A DNA stretch of 64,000 nucleotides from Paraflavitalea soli. GTDB taxonomy: Bacteria > Bacteroidota > Bacteroidia > Chitinophagales > Chitinophagaceae. How positions within the stretch are numbered: position 1 is the stretch's first letter; the number at the start of each line of letters is the position of its first letter. Shown one piece after another: positions 8,545 through 15,752 of the stretch. Below the pieces are notes generated by a model. That model saw only the letters and a list, made by a program, of their open reading frames with translations. It had not been told where the DNA came from and made no database searches. Both the position numbers and the translations under genes were made by a program. Where the stretch lies: the NCBI RefSeq assembly GCF_003555545.1, contig NZ_CP032157.1:8002546-8066545 (forward strand), written 5' to 3'.

Positions 8545-9342
8545 CTATAGTAATTGTATCCGATTCAGTAATTCTTTGAAATACCCTGTCGCTTCCAGCA
8601 GCCTGCTGCCATACCAGCTAAACATTTCACCATCCACCAGCACAATGCGCGTGTCGGGTAAATAACCTTGCAATTCATCAATATGCTGTTGCTTAAAAGG
8701 GTAGGGCTCCGAAGAAAGCAGCAGGAGCTCACAGCCCGCAGCTTGTAATGCTTCGATATTGACAGCGGGGTACCTTGTTTGATCCCCAAATACATGCTGT
8801 AATCCGCAGCGGCCAAGCAGGTGATGGATAAAGGTATCACGGCCCACCGTCATATAAGGGTCTTTCCAGATAAGGTAGGCCGTCCGCAGGGCAGGAGCCA
8901 GGCCAGTCAGTTGAAGGAAGTTTGTATGAATAGTATCGGCAATAGAGGCTGCTTTGGCGCTTGTGTGCGTGATCTCCCCAATGGCCCGGATCATGCCAAG
9001 TGCATCCTCCAGGGTATTGACATCACTCACCCACACCGGGTAATGCCTGGCCAGTTCTTCCACCTGCTCACGTACATTTTCTTCTTTGTTGGCGATGATC
9101 AGATCAGGCTGCAGCGCATGCACCCTGTCTATATGTACCTTTTTGGTGCCGCCTATTCTTGTCTTGCTGCGGAACCAGCTTTCCGGATGTACGCAGAATT
9201 TTGTGATGCCTACGACAACATCATCCAGCCCCAGTGCCGCCAGCAGCTCCGTTTGCGAAGGCACCAACGACACGATCCGCCTGGGTATGCCTGGCAAATG
9301 AATTGCTCTGTCTAATTGATCGGTGAATGTAAGTATGGTCAC
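8545..9342 (-). CDS. Periplasmic-binding-protein-like protein, BtuF/helical-backbone metal receptor family, without signal peptide
   Basis: The 265 residues fit the BtuF/FecB-type fold: RRIVSLVPSQTELLAALGL (first strand and helix), GITKFCVHPE, KVHIDRVHALQPDLIIANKEEN, then a long linking helix and a C-terminal lobe starting near LRTAYLIWKDPYMTVG. Family members bind cobalamin, haem or metal chelates for ABC importers. Here translation must begin at the GTG at 9342, because a TAG lies three codons upstream, and no signal peptide or lipobox is encoded. The protein is therefore predicted to be cytoplasmic, which is odd for a transport receptor. No permease or ATPase gene lies nearby. Confidence 0.75.
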   Translation of the reverse strand: MTILTFTDQLDRAIHLPGIPRRIVSLVPSQTELLAALGLDDVVVGITKFCVHPESWFRSKTRIGGTKKVHIDRVHALQPDLIIANKEENVREQVEELARHYPVWVSDVNTLEDALGMIRAIGEITHTSAKAASIADTIHTNFLQLTGLAPALRTAYLIWKDPYMTVGRDTFIHHLLGRCGLQHVFGDQTRYPAVNIEALQAAGCELLLLSSEPYPFKQQHIDELQGYLPDTRIVLVDGEMFSWYGSRLLEATGYFKELLNRIQLL

Positions 9343-9349
9343 TGCCTGC

Positions 9350-9427
9350 TAAATTCTATATTCTATATTCTGGATTCTAAATTCTGGATTCTGAATTCTG
9401 GATTCTGGATTCTGAATTCTAAGATTC
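9350..9427. repeat. Word repeat (ATTCTGGATTCTGAATTCT), about nine units
   Basis: Roughly nine 7-10-base variants of ATTCTGG/ATTCTAA/ATTCTAT follow each other without interruption between a minus-strand and a plus-strand gene. The same word in inverted form occurs at 24742-24849. No clear second arm is present here, although each GAATTC is itself a palindrome. Confidence 0.7.
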
Positions 9428-9522
9428 ACAGCAAAGCTAATCAACCCTTTCTGCAAAAAGATCAGCACCCTCTTGTGGAAAAACTCCCCGGATGCATCTC
9501 ACTGCCTGATTAAATCCTGTAC

Positions 9523-11886
9523 ATGCTTAAAAACTACCTGACCATTGCCTGGCGCCACCTGTTGAAGAACCGCCAATTCACCATCCTCAATTTACTGGGT
9601 TTATCTACCGGCCTCGCCGTCACCGTGCTCATCTGGTTATGGGTACAGGACGAAAGAAGTGTAGACAGGTTTCATGAAAATGACCAGCAGCTTTTCCAGG
9701 TCATGGAGCACCGGACCAACAGCAGCGGCATCAACACCTCGGGCGAAACGCCGCCCCTCCTCGACGAATACCTGGCTGCTAACATGCCCGAAGTAAAGCA
9801 GGCTGTTACCACCACGCCGCCCACCTGGTTTCCCCGCGTACCCCTTACTACCGGCAAAGACAATGTCCATGGCGCCGGCCTGTTTGCCGGGAAAGATTAT
9901 TTCCAGGTATTTACCTATCCCCTCGTCAGCGGCGATAAACAAACCGTGCTGAATGATAGAAACGGTATTGTCCTGTCTGAAAAGCTGGCCATGCGTTTGT
10001 TCCACAGCACCGAAGGCATTATCGGGAAAGCAGTATACTGGCAACTAGACCAAACCCGGCGCACCAGCATGGTGACCGGTGTTTTTAAAGGCACGCCTGC
10101 CAACTCCTCCATACAGTTTGACTTTGTATTGCCCTTCGATGCGTTTAAAACGATCATGAACATGAGCAGCGACCTGAGCAGTGGCGGCCCTTTCCACACC
10201 TACCTCGTGTTGAAAGAAGGCACATCTGTGCAGGCTTTCAATGATAAGCTCAGCGCTTTTATGAAGTCCCATAGCAATGGCAATGCACGTAAGCTATTCC
10301 TGAAATCCTATGGGGATAATTACCTCTATGGTAATTATGAGAATGGCGTTCAAGCCGGTGGCCGCATCAGTTATGTAAGGTTGTTTTCCCTCATTGCCAT
10401 CTTTATCCTCATCATCGCCTGTATCAATTTTATGAACCTGTCTACTGCCAAAGCTGCCGGAAGAATGAAAGAGATGGGTATCCGCAAGACCATTGGCGCA
10501 GGCCGCGGCTCACTCATCCTGCAATACCTGGCCGAATCCCTGCTATTGGTCTTTGTGGCTATGTTGCTGGCCCTGCTGCTGGTGGTAGCTTTACTCCCTG
10601 CCTTCAACCAGGTGACCGGCAAGGAACTTTCTGTCGGGATCAATACAAGGTTGATCTTAACACTCCTGGGCATTGTGTTGATCACCGGCTGCCTGGCAGG
10701 TGGTTATCCTGCCTTCTATCTCTCCGGCTTTAAGCCCGTTGCTGTATTGAAAGGAAAACTCAACAACCTCATAGGAGGGCAATGGGCGCGTAAAGGCCTC
10801 GTGGTGTTTCAATTCACTTTATCGGTGGTATTCATAGTGGCAGTGTTGGTGGTATACCGGCAAATAGCCTTTATTCAATCCCATAAGGCAGGCTATGATA
10901 AAGAGCAGGTTATTTATTTCGACGTGGAGGGCAAGGTGCCAGGCGCTATGCCGGCATTCCTGGCCGCCGTCAGGAATATCCCGGGCGTGGTCAATGCATC
11001 CAGTATGGTGGGCAATGTGCTGGGCGGCCCTACCAGTGGTAACCGCTGGCAGTATGAAGGGGCAGATGCGACCATTCCTTTCAGACCTTTCATGGTCAAT
11101 TATGGTATGATAGAAACACTGGGTATTGACATGAAAGAGGGGCGTTCCTTCTCTGCAGATTATGGTATGGATACCGCGAAGATCATCTTTAATGAAGCGG
11201 CGATTGCCGCTATGGGTATTAAAGATCCGGTAGGCAAGACTATCCGCTTTGATGGGGCAGATCGCCAGATCATTGGTGTAGCAAAGAATTTTCATTTCCA
11301 GTCCCTGCATGAAGAAGTAAAACCGTTGTTCTTTAAGTTGGATTTTATGAACACCACCGTGATGGTGAAAATAGACCAGGCTGCTGAAAAGGCTACCATT
11401 GATAAACTAAGATCCTTTTATACCAGCTATAATCCCGGCTTCCCGTTTGATTACAAATTCCTGGATGAGGATTACCAGGCACAATACAATGCCGAGAAGC
11501 GCGTAGCCATCCTTTCCCAATACTTTGCAGGGCTGGCCGTACTGATATCCTGCCTGGGATTGTTTGGACTGGCTTCTTTCACCGCCGAGAAGAAACGCAA
11601 AGAGATAGGCATCCGCAAAGTGTTGGGTGCCACCGTAAGCCAGGTGGTGCTGCTGTTGTCAAAAGAGTTCCTGCGGGCCGTGATGATAGCCCTTTGCATG
11701 GCCATGCCACTCTCCTGGTGGATCATGCACCATTGGTTAGCCGGTTTTGCATTACACATTCCCCTGGGTGTCGATATCTTCCTGATCACAGGCATTTGCA
11801 TGATCCTGCTTACGATAACGACAGTCAGTTTCCAGGCCGTCAATGCGGCCATAGCCAACCCGGTAAAAAGCCTGGATGCTGAATAG
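9523..11886 (+). CDS. ABC transporter permease, FtsX/MacB type (Bacteroidota 8-TM family)
   Basis: A 787-residue inner-membrane protein made of two MacB-like halves. TM1 is at about 20-40, followed by a periplasmic core domain and a three-helix bundle ending near residue 410, then ARKGLVVFQFTLSVVFIVAVLVVY starts the second half with the same order. Each half has the conserved cytoplasmic signature at the start of a bundle: KEMGIRKTIGAG and KEIGIRKVLGAT. Family members work with a separate ATPase and drive extracytoplasmic tasks such as lipoprotein or peptide export rather than bulk transport. No ATPase gene is adjacent; the macB-type ATPase at 60215 belongs to another operon. Confidence 0.9.
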   Translation: MLKNYLTIAWRHLLKNRQFTILNLLGLSTGLAVTVLIWLWVQDERSVDRFHENDQQLFQVMEHRTNSSGINTSGETPPLLDEYLAANMPEVKQAVTTTPPTWFPRVPLTTGKDNVHGAGLFAGKDYFQVFTYPLVSGDKQTVLNDRNGIVLSEKLAMRLFHSTEGIIGKAVYWQLDQTRRTSMVTGVFKGTPANSSIQFDFVLPFDAFKTIMNMSSDLSSGGPFHTYLVLKEGTSVQAFNDKLSAFMKSHSNGNARKLFLKSYGDNYLYGNYENGVQAGGRISYVRLFSLIAIFILIIACINFMNLSTAKAAGRMKEMGIRKTIGAGRGSLILQYLAESLLLVFVAMLLALLLVVALLPAFNQVTGKELSVGINTRLILTLLGIVLITGCLAGGYPAFYLSGFKPVAVLKGKLNNLIGGQWARKGLVVFQFTLSVVFIVAVLVVYRQIAFIQSHKAGYDKEQVIYFDVEGKVPGAMPAFLAAVRNIPGVVNASSMVGNVLGGPTSGNRWQYEGADATIPFRPFMVNYGMIETLGIDMKEGRSFSADYGMDTAKIIFNEAAIAAMGIKDPVGKTIRFDGADRQIIGVAKNFHFQSLHEEVKPLFFKLDFMNTTVMVKIDQAAEKATIDKLRSFYTSYNPGFPFDYKFLDEDYQAQYNAEKRVAILSQYFAGLAVLISCLGLFGLASFTAEKKRKEIGIRKVLGATVSQVVLLLSKEFLRAVMIALCMAMPLSWWIMHHWLAGFALHIPLGVDIFLITGICMILLTITTVSFQAVNAAIANPVKSLDAE

Positions 11887-12094
11887 TACAGCCACAATAA
11901 TAAAAACAATCGACAAGCTAAAAAATGGTTCTGTAAGACGGGCTGTGAAGTAATGGCCCTGGAATCGTTCCGTAGTGATAATGGTGGAAAGGAGACCGCT
12001 GCTGCCTCCTGCTAAATAGAATAAGGATCATCTAGCAGGAGGGTATTGGATTGCAGGCGGTTCTTAACACACAGGAATTGGAACTAAATGGTTT

Positions 12095-12300
12095 TTGTTC
12101 GGACGTTGGATCTTATTGGACGGTTTTTTCAAGGATACGATCAAAATCGGTTTTTTTCGGACGTTGGACTTTGGACGGTTTGACTTGGACTTAGGACTTT
12201 GACTTTGGACATTGGTTTCTCAGAGGCAAGGACTATACAATCGTTTTGGACTCGGACATTTCATTTGGACATTGGACTTCGGACATTTGGATTTAAAAGA
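12095..12300. repeat. GGAC-word array (TTGGACATTGGACTT type)
   Basis: At least thirteen variants of TTGGAC or TCGGAC, spaced 6-20 bases apart, all lie in the same orientation (for example GGACTTTGGAC, TTGGACATTGGACTTCGGAC). No inverted arm is seen. T-runs (GGTTTTTTT) separate subgroups. The origin is unknown. Confidence 0.6.
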
Positions 12301-12306
12301 AAAAAA

Positions 12307-12408
12307 GAAGTTGATTGATACTGGATTTTAGGATTTTCCTGGATATTGGATGTGTAACTGGTTTTTCTCCTGGATATTGGAATGATTGATAAGCTATCAA
12401 TCAACTTC
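12307..12408. repeat. 14-bp perfect inverted repeat flanking CTGGATATTGGA repeats
   Basis: GAAGTTGATTGATA at 12307-12320 is the exact reverse complement of 12395-12408. Between them TCCTGGATATTGGA occurs twice. The 102-bp unit resembles a tiny non-coding inverted-repeat element, but no flanking target duplication was found. Confidence 0.5.
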
Positions 12409-12640
12409 GATAACAAAGATATATCCACACTGAAATGTTAACAAGAGCAGAAACTCGCTATTTAAAAAATTCGGTATTTACTGCAAAAATAGTAAGTCTG
12501 TCAGGGTGTACCTAGTAGGATAACGTAGTGTATATGGTAATACTACGCACTTGCCCTGGTAAAAGGGTCTTTTCATTGATCGCCATCAAAAGAGGAATAG
12601 GAAAGTTACGCGTTATCCACATACCAACAGCTATATTAAA

Positions 12641-12770
12641 ATAAATTAATCTGACTTTTAACTCCATTCAACGGCTGGTTAGATGCATTGATCGAATAAA
12701 CTACCACCATCACCTTTCCTGCTTCATCTTTGTACCAGTTATGCGAGGAACCCTTTTTAACCCCCTAAAC
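12641..12770 (-). pseudogene. Possible decayed coding fragment
   Basis: Read on the minus strand, a frame of about 42 codons after a TAG gives GVKKGSSHNWYKDEAG..., then KVMVVVYSINASNQPLNG, and ends at a TAA. The composition looks like real protein (a beta-sandwich-like segment), yet there is no start codon or signal peptide. It may be the remnant of a secreted protein gene. The evidence is weak. Confidence 0.25.
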
Positions 12771-12858
12771 ACCAGGTCCCTCTCTTAATCTGAACATTCA
12801 TGGTAAAGGCCCCAAAGGTCTTGAACACTTTGTCTCTGATTAAAAGATTTTCCCCCTG

Positions 12859-12890
12859 GGGCTGGCTAGTAATGGTCAGCCTCTTTTTTT
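12859..12890 (+). terminator. Terminator-like hairpin (GGCTGGC ... GTCAGCC) with T7 run
   Basis: A 7-bp stem with one G-T pair is followed on the plus strand by TCTTTTTTT. It points towards the converging cystathionine beta-synthase-type gene, so it would end a transcript coming from the preceding non-coding kilobase. Confidence 0.45.
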
Positions 12891-14250
12891 AATTACCCAG
12901 CGCCTGTATCACATCATACTTGGTGACAATGTGCAGGTGGCCGGCTTCATCTTTGCTCAGCACCGCCCCATTATCTTTATTGATGAGCGTACGTAGCTTT
13001 TCAATGGGTGTATTGAACTCTACCAGCGGGAAGGCAGGTTCCATCACACTTTCTACCGAGGCATTCTTAATATCGGGATTGGAAAATACTTTTTGGAAAA
13101 GGCCGCCTTCGCTGATCGCACCTATCAGTCCATTGCCATTGACCACTGGTATGTGTTCAATATCATGTTTGCGCATCAGCTCTACCGCGTCGGCCACCGT
13201 ATGTTTGGGTTCAATGGTTACCAGCTTTTGTTTGGCCGTCCTGCCGTTTACAATGTCTTTAAATGTTTTTACATCCAGGAAACCTCTTTCCATCATCCAC
13301 TGGTCATTGTAGATCTTGCCCACATACCTGCTGCCATGATCATGGAAGATACATACCACTACATCATCTGCTTTCAGGCGGTCTTTCAATTGCAGCAGCC
13401 CCTGCAGGCAGCTGCCGGCGCTATACCCGCAAAACAAACCTTCTTCTTTGGCAATGCGCCGGGCCATTACAGCGCCATCTTTATCCGTTACCTGCTCAAA
13501 GTGATCGATCACACGCATATCATAATTCTCCGGCACAAAGTCTTCCCCAAAGCCTTCCGATACATAGGGGTGCACCTCTTTCATATCTATTTCACCTGTA
13601 CGGAAATATTTGGTGAGCAGCGAGCCATACACATCAATAGCCCAAATTTGTATGTTGGGATTCTTTTCTTTCAGGTACATGGCCGTACCCGTTACCGTAC
13701 CACCCGTGCCGGCCGTGCACACCAGGTGTGTGATCTTGCCATCCGTTTGCTCCCACAGTTCGGGACCGGTGGTCTCATAATGCGCCAGCCTGTTGGCCAG
13801 GTTATCATATTGGTTGCACAGGAAAGAATTGGGAATTTCTTTGGCCAGCCTGCGGGCCACAGAGTAATAGGAGCGGGGATCATCGGGTTCCACATTGGTA
13901 GGGCACACGATCACTTCCGCACCCACCGCCTTCAGGATATCCATTTTCTCCTTCGATTGCTTATCGGTAGTTGTAAAAATGCATTTGTATCCTTTTACAC
14001 AGCCAGCCAGCGCCAGCCCCATGCCCGTATTGCCGCTGGTGCATTCAATGATCGTGCTGCCGGGTTTTAGTTTTCCCTCTTTTTCAGCCACCTCGACCAT
14101 TTTCAGCGCCATCCGGTCCTTGATCGAGTTGCCGGGGTTGAAATAATCCACTTTGGCCAGTATAGTGCCGGGAATATCCTTCGTGATCTTGTTAAGCTTT
14201 ATCAAAGGCGTATTACCAATCGTTTCCAATATGTTGTTCTTGATATCCAT
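12889..14250 (-). CDS. Cystathionine beta-synthase-type PLP enzyme with C-terminal CBS domain pair
   Basis: The first ~315 residues are a fold-type II PLP enzyme: NTPLIKLNKI, NPGNSIKDRMAL (Lys44, the PLP lysine), ECTSGNTGMGLAL (substrate loop) and TAGTGGTVTG (phosphate loop). Residues ~330-453 form two CBS motifs (VTIEPKHTVADAVELMRKHDIEHIPVV and MEPAFPLVEFNTPIEKLRTLI), usually an adenosyl-ligand regulatory module. This architecture is that of cystathionine beta-synthase, which joins serine and homocysteine; cysteine synthase activity is an alternative because the core is similar. It is monocistronic here and no sulfur genes are adjacent. Confidence 0.88.
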   Translation of the reverse strand: MDIKNNILETIGNTPLIKLNKITKDIPGTILAKVDYFNPGNSIKDRMALKMVEVAEKEGKLKPGSTIIECTSGNTGMGLALAGCVKGYKCIFTTTDKQSKEKMDILKAVGAEVIVCPTNVEPDDPRSYYSVARRLAKEIPNSFLCNQYDNLANRLAHYETTGPELWEQTDGKITHLVCTAGTGGTVTGTAMYLKEKNPNIQIWAIDVYGSLLTKYFRTGEIDMKEVHPYVSEGFGEDFVPENYDMRVIDHFEQVTDKDGAVMARRIAKEEGLFCGYSAGSCLQGLLQLKDRLKADDVVVCIFHDHGSRYVGKIYNDQWMMERGFLDVKTFKDIVNGRTAKQKLVTIEPKHTVADAVELMRKHDIEHIPVVNGNGLIGAISEGGLFQKVFSNPDIKNASVESVMEPAFPLVEFNTPIEKLRTLINKDNGAVLSKDEAGHLHIVTKYDVIQALGN

Positions 14251-14349
14251 TTTCCGGTATTTGTGGCGATAAAGGTACGGAAAATAGGAGGTGGTGAGGG
14301 GTTGAAGGTTCAGTCTTCCTGGCCTCTTTCTTCTCTTTAGTACCTCTTA

Positions 14350-14436
14350 TCTTAGGGTCATCCTGGGGTTTTCTTAGGGTATTCTTAAGTTTATTAAAAG
14401 GTTTAAACCCTACAATAACCTTACCATAACCCTAGG
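14350..14436. repeat. Two-armed word repeat (CTTAGGGT / ACCCTA)
   Basis: The left arm (14350-14390) repeats CTTAGGGT and related words; the right arm (14405-14436) carries AAACCCTACAATAACC and CATAACCCTAGG, the inverted word. The arms can pair imperfectly in several registers. It lies in the divergent gap between the PLP enzyme and the 14516 gene, so it may overlap their promoters. Confidence 0.5.
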
Positions 14437-14515
14437 TATATTAAAAAAATATCTTATCTTACAAGAAGGTAAAGGCCTTCTTGATAGGTAGCATACATAC
14501 CCAAAAAACACTTTT

Positions 14516-14839
14516 ATGGCAATCAGTGAAAATGTATTACTCAAAAAACTGTCCGGACACCTGGGCAAACAGATCGTATTCAAGCAGTATGGCGAAAAAA
14601 CCGTGGTGAGTGCCTACCCGAATATGAGCCGACGTAAGCTCAGTGTAAAACAAAAGGAAGTGAATGCTATGATGGAAGATGCCAATTACCAGGCTAAAAG
14701 GATCATGGCGAATGAAGAGCTGAGACAGGCAGCACAGGTGCGGTTGGATGTAACCAGCAATAAACTGTATACGGCCCTGATCAAAGAGTACTTTAAGATC
14801 GCGCGGGCGGGCGGGGAAGTTCCATCCGGCGGGCAATAG
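14516..14839 (+). CDS. Conserved-looking small protein of unknown function
   Basis: The 107-residue protein is basic and has no signal peptide. It begins with AISENVLLKKLSGHLGKQIVFKQY, followed by GEKTVVSAYPNMSRRKLSVKQKE and a long helix (VNAMMEDANYQAKRIMANEELRQAAQ). The pattern of a short strand region followed by a charged helix could bind nucleic acid, but no family is recognised. It ends 78 bases before the alpha/beta hydrolase. Confidence 0.6.
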   Translation: MAISENVLLKKLSGHLGKQIVFKQYGEKTVVSAYPNMSRRKLSVKQKEVNAMMEDANYQAKRIMANEELRQAAQVRLDVTSNKLYTALIKEYFKIARAGGEVPSGGQ

Positions 14840-14878
14840 AAAGCCGGTTTTTAACGGACTGTATCACTGGTAAAGTGA

Positions 14879-14886
14879 TAAATTTG
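14879..14886 (+). promoter_or_regulatory. Exact TAnnTTTG -7 box upstream of the alpha/beta hydrolase
   Basis: TAAATTTG lies 31 bases before the TTG start at 14918. No TTG is found 19-21 bases upstream, so only half of the Bacteroidota promoter is supported. Confidence 0.35.
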
Positions 14887-14917
14887 TATACATTTTTCAC
14901 GCTGTAATTACCGGTAC

Positions 14918-15562
14918 TTGAAAGCATATTTTATCAGTGGAATGGCCGCCGATGAGCGCGTCTTTAAATATGTCCGTTTACCCGAAGGATATGAGATCGT
15001 ACACCTTACCTGGATTGACCCCCAAAAACAAGAATCTTTAGCCTCCTATGCCATCCGGATGGCGGAACGGATCGACACCAGCCAGCCATTTGTGCTGATC
15101 GGCTTATCCTTTGGTGGTATGCTGGTCACTGAAATTGCCAAACGTTATCCCCCGGTTAAAACCATCCTGATCGCAAGTATTCCCTTATCCGCCCAATTGC
15201 CGGGTTATTTCCGCGTAGCCGCTGCCTTGCGGCTCCATAAAGTAGTACCTATCGGCATGGTAAAAACAGCTGCCCGCTTAAAAAGGTACATCACCAATGA
15301 AAAGTCCGAAGATAAAAAGCTGATCTGGGAGATCATCAACAGCAGCGATCCTGCTTTTATCCGTTGGTCGATGGAAGCGATCCTTACCTGGAAGAATGAA
15401 GAAATGCCGCAACAGGTATTGCATATCCATGGCACGCGCGATGAAGTATTGCCTGCACGCTATACAAAACCTACCCATATCATTCCCAAAGCGGGTCACC
15501 TGATGGTGATGTCACAACCGGATGATGTAAACAGGATACTGCACAATGCCCTGGCTATATAG
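14918..15562 (+). CDS. Alpha/beta hydrolase
   Basis: A 214-residue soluble hydrolase. The nucleophile elbow is LIGLSFGGMLV (Ser64), the acid is likely the Asp in HGTRDEVLPARY, and the base is the His in PKAGHLMVMSQP. Translation is placed at the TTG at 14918 because it supplies the first strand KAYFISGMAADERVF, which family members share; starting at the later ATG would delete it. The substrate (ester, lactone or similar) is unknown. Confidence 0.8.
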   Translation: MKAYFISGMAADERVFKYVRLPEGYEIVHLTWIDPQKQESLASYAIRMAERIDTSQPFVLIGLSFGGMLVTEIAKRYPPVKTILIASIPLSAQLPGYFRVAAALRLHKVVPIGMVKTAARLKRYITNEKSEDKKLIWEIINSSDPAFIRWSMEAILTWKNEEMPQQVLHIHGTRDEVLPARYTKPTHIIPKAGHLMVMSQPDDVNRILHNALAI

Positions 15563-15652
15563 TTATTAAAATACATATTGAGAACAGTTGATACTGTTGA
15601 TAAAAACAAAGTTTTTTCTTTCATTCCTTCACTTACATTTGCTGCCCTGAAA

Positions 15653-15737
15653 TCAGTCGGGAGTCGATGGTTAAGAGTCGGGAGAAGGGAACTCCGGATC
15701 CACGGCTCAGAACTCAGGACGCTCAACTCAGAACTAC
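15653..15737. repeat. Word repeat (GAGTCGGGAG / CTCAGAACTCAG)
   Basis: Left words (AGTCGGGAGTCG, AGAGTCGGGAG) face right words of inverted type (CGGCTCAGAACTCAGGACG, CTCAACTCAGAACT). Pairing between arms is imperfect. It occupies the gap just before tex and ends 16 bases from its start codon. Confidence 0.45.
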
Positions 15738-15752
15738 TTAAAGTATCAGACC

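Larger units (their letters stand above)
11887..12888. other. Gene-poor kilobase with several repeats and a possible gene remnant
   Basis: No convincing gene is present. It contains a perfect 10-bp hairpin (12005-12014 with 12033-12042), the GGAC-word array at 12095-12300, a 14-bp inverted repeat (12307-12320 with 12395-12408), a possible decayed coding fragment on the minus strand (about 12641-12770) and a terminator-like hairpin near 12860-12890. The 3' part could encode a small RNA ending at that hairpin, but it does not match any RNA family I know. Confidence 0.6.

Noticed and set aside
9343-9522. Cobalamin riboswitch upstream of the BtuF-like gene
   Set aside because: The region is only about 180 bases and mostly a simple word repeat; no B12-box-like sequence is present.
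12640-12890. A structured RNA gene (tmRNA, RNase P or SRP RNA) ending at the hairpin near 12890
   Set aside because: None of the conserved ends or cores of these RNAs can be found; part of the stretch looks like decayed coding sequence on the other strand.
14942-15562. First ATG of the alpha/beta hydrolase as its start
   Set aside because: It would remove the first beta strand shared by the family; the TTG at 14918 keeps it.
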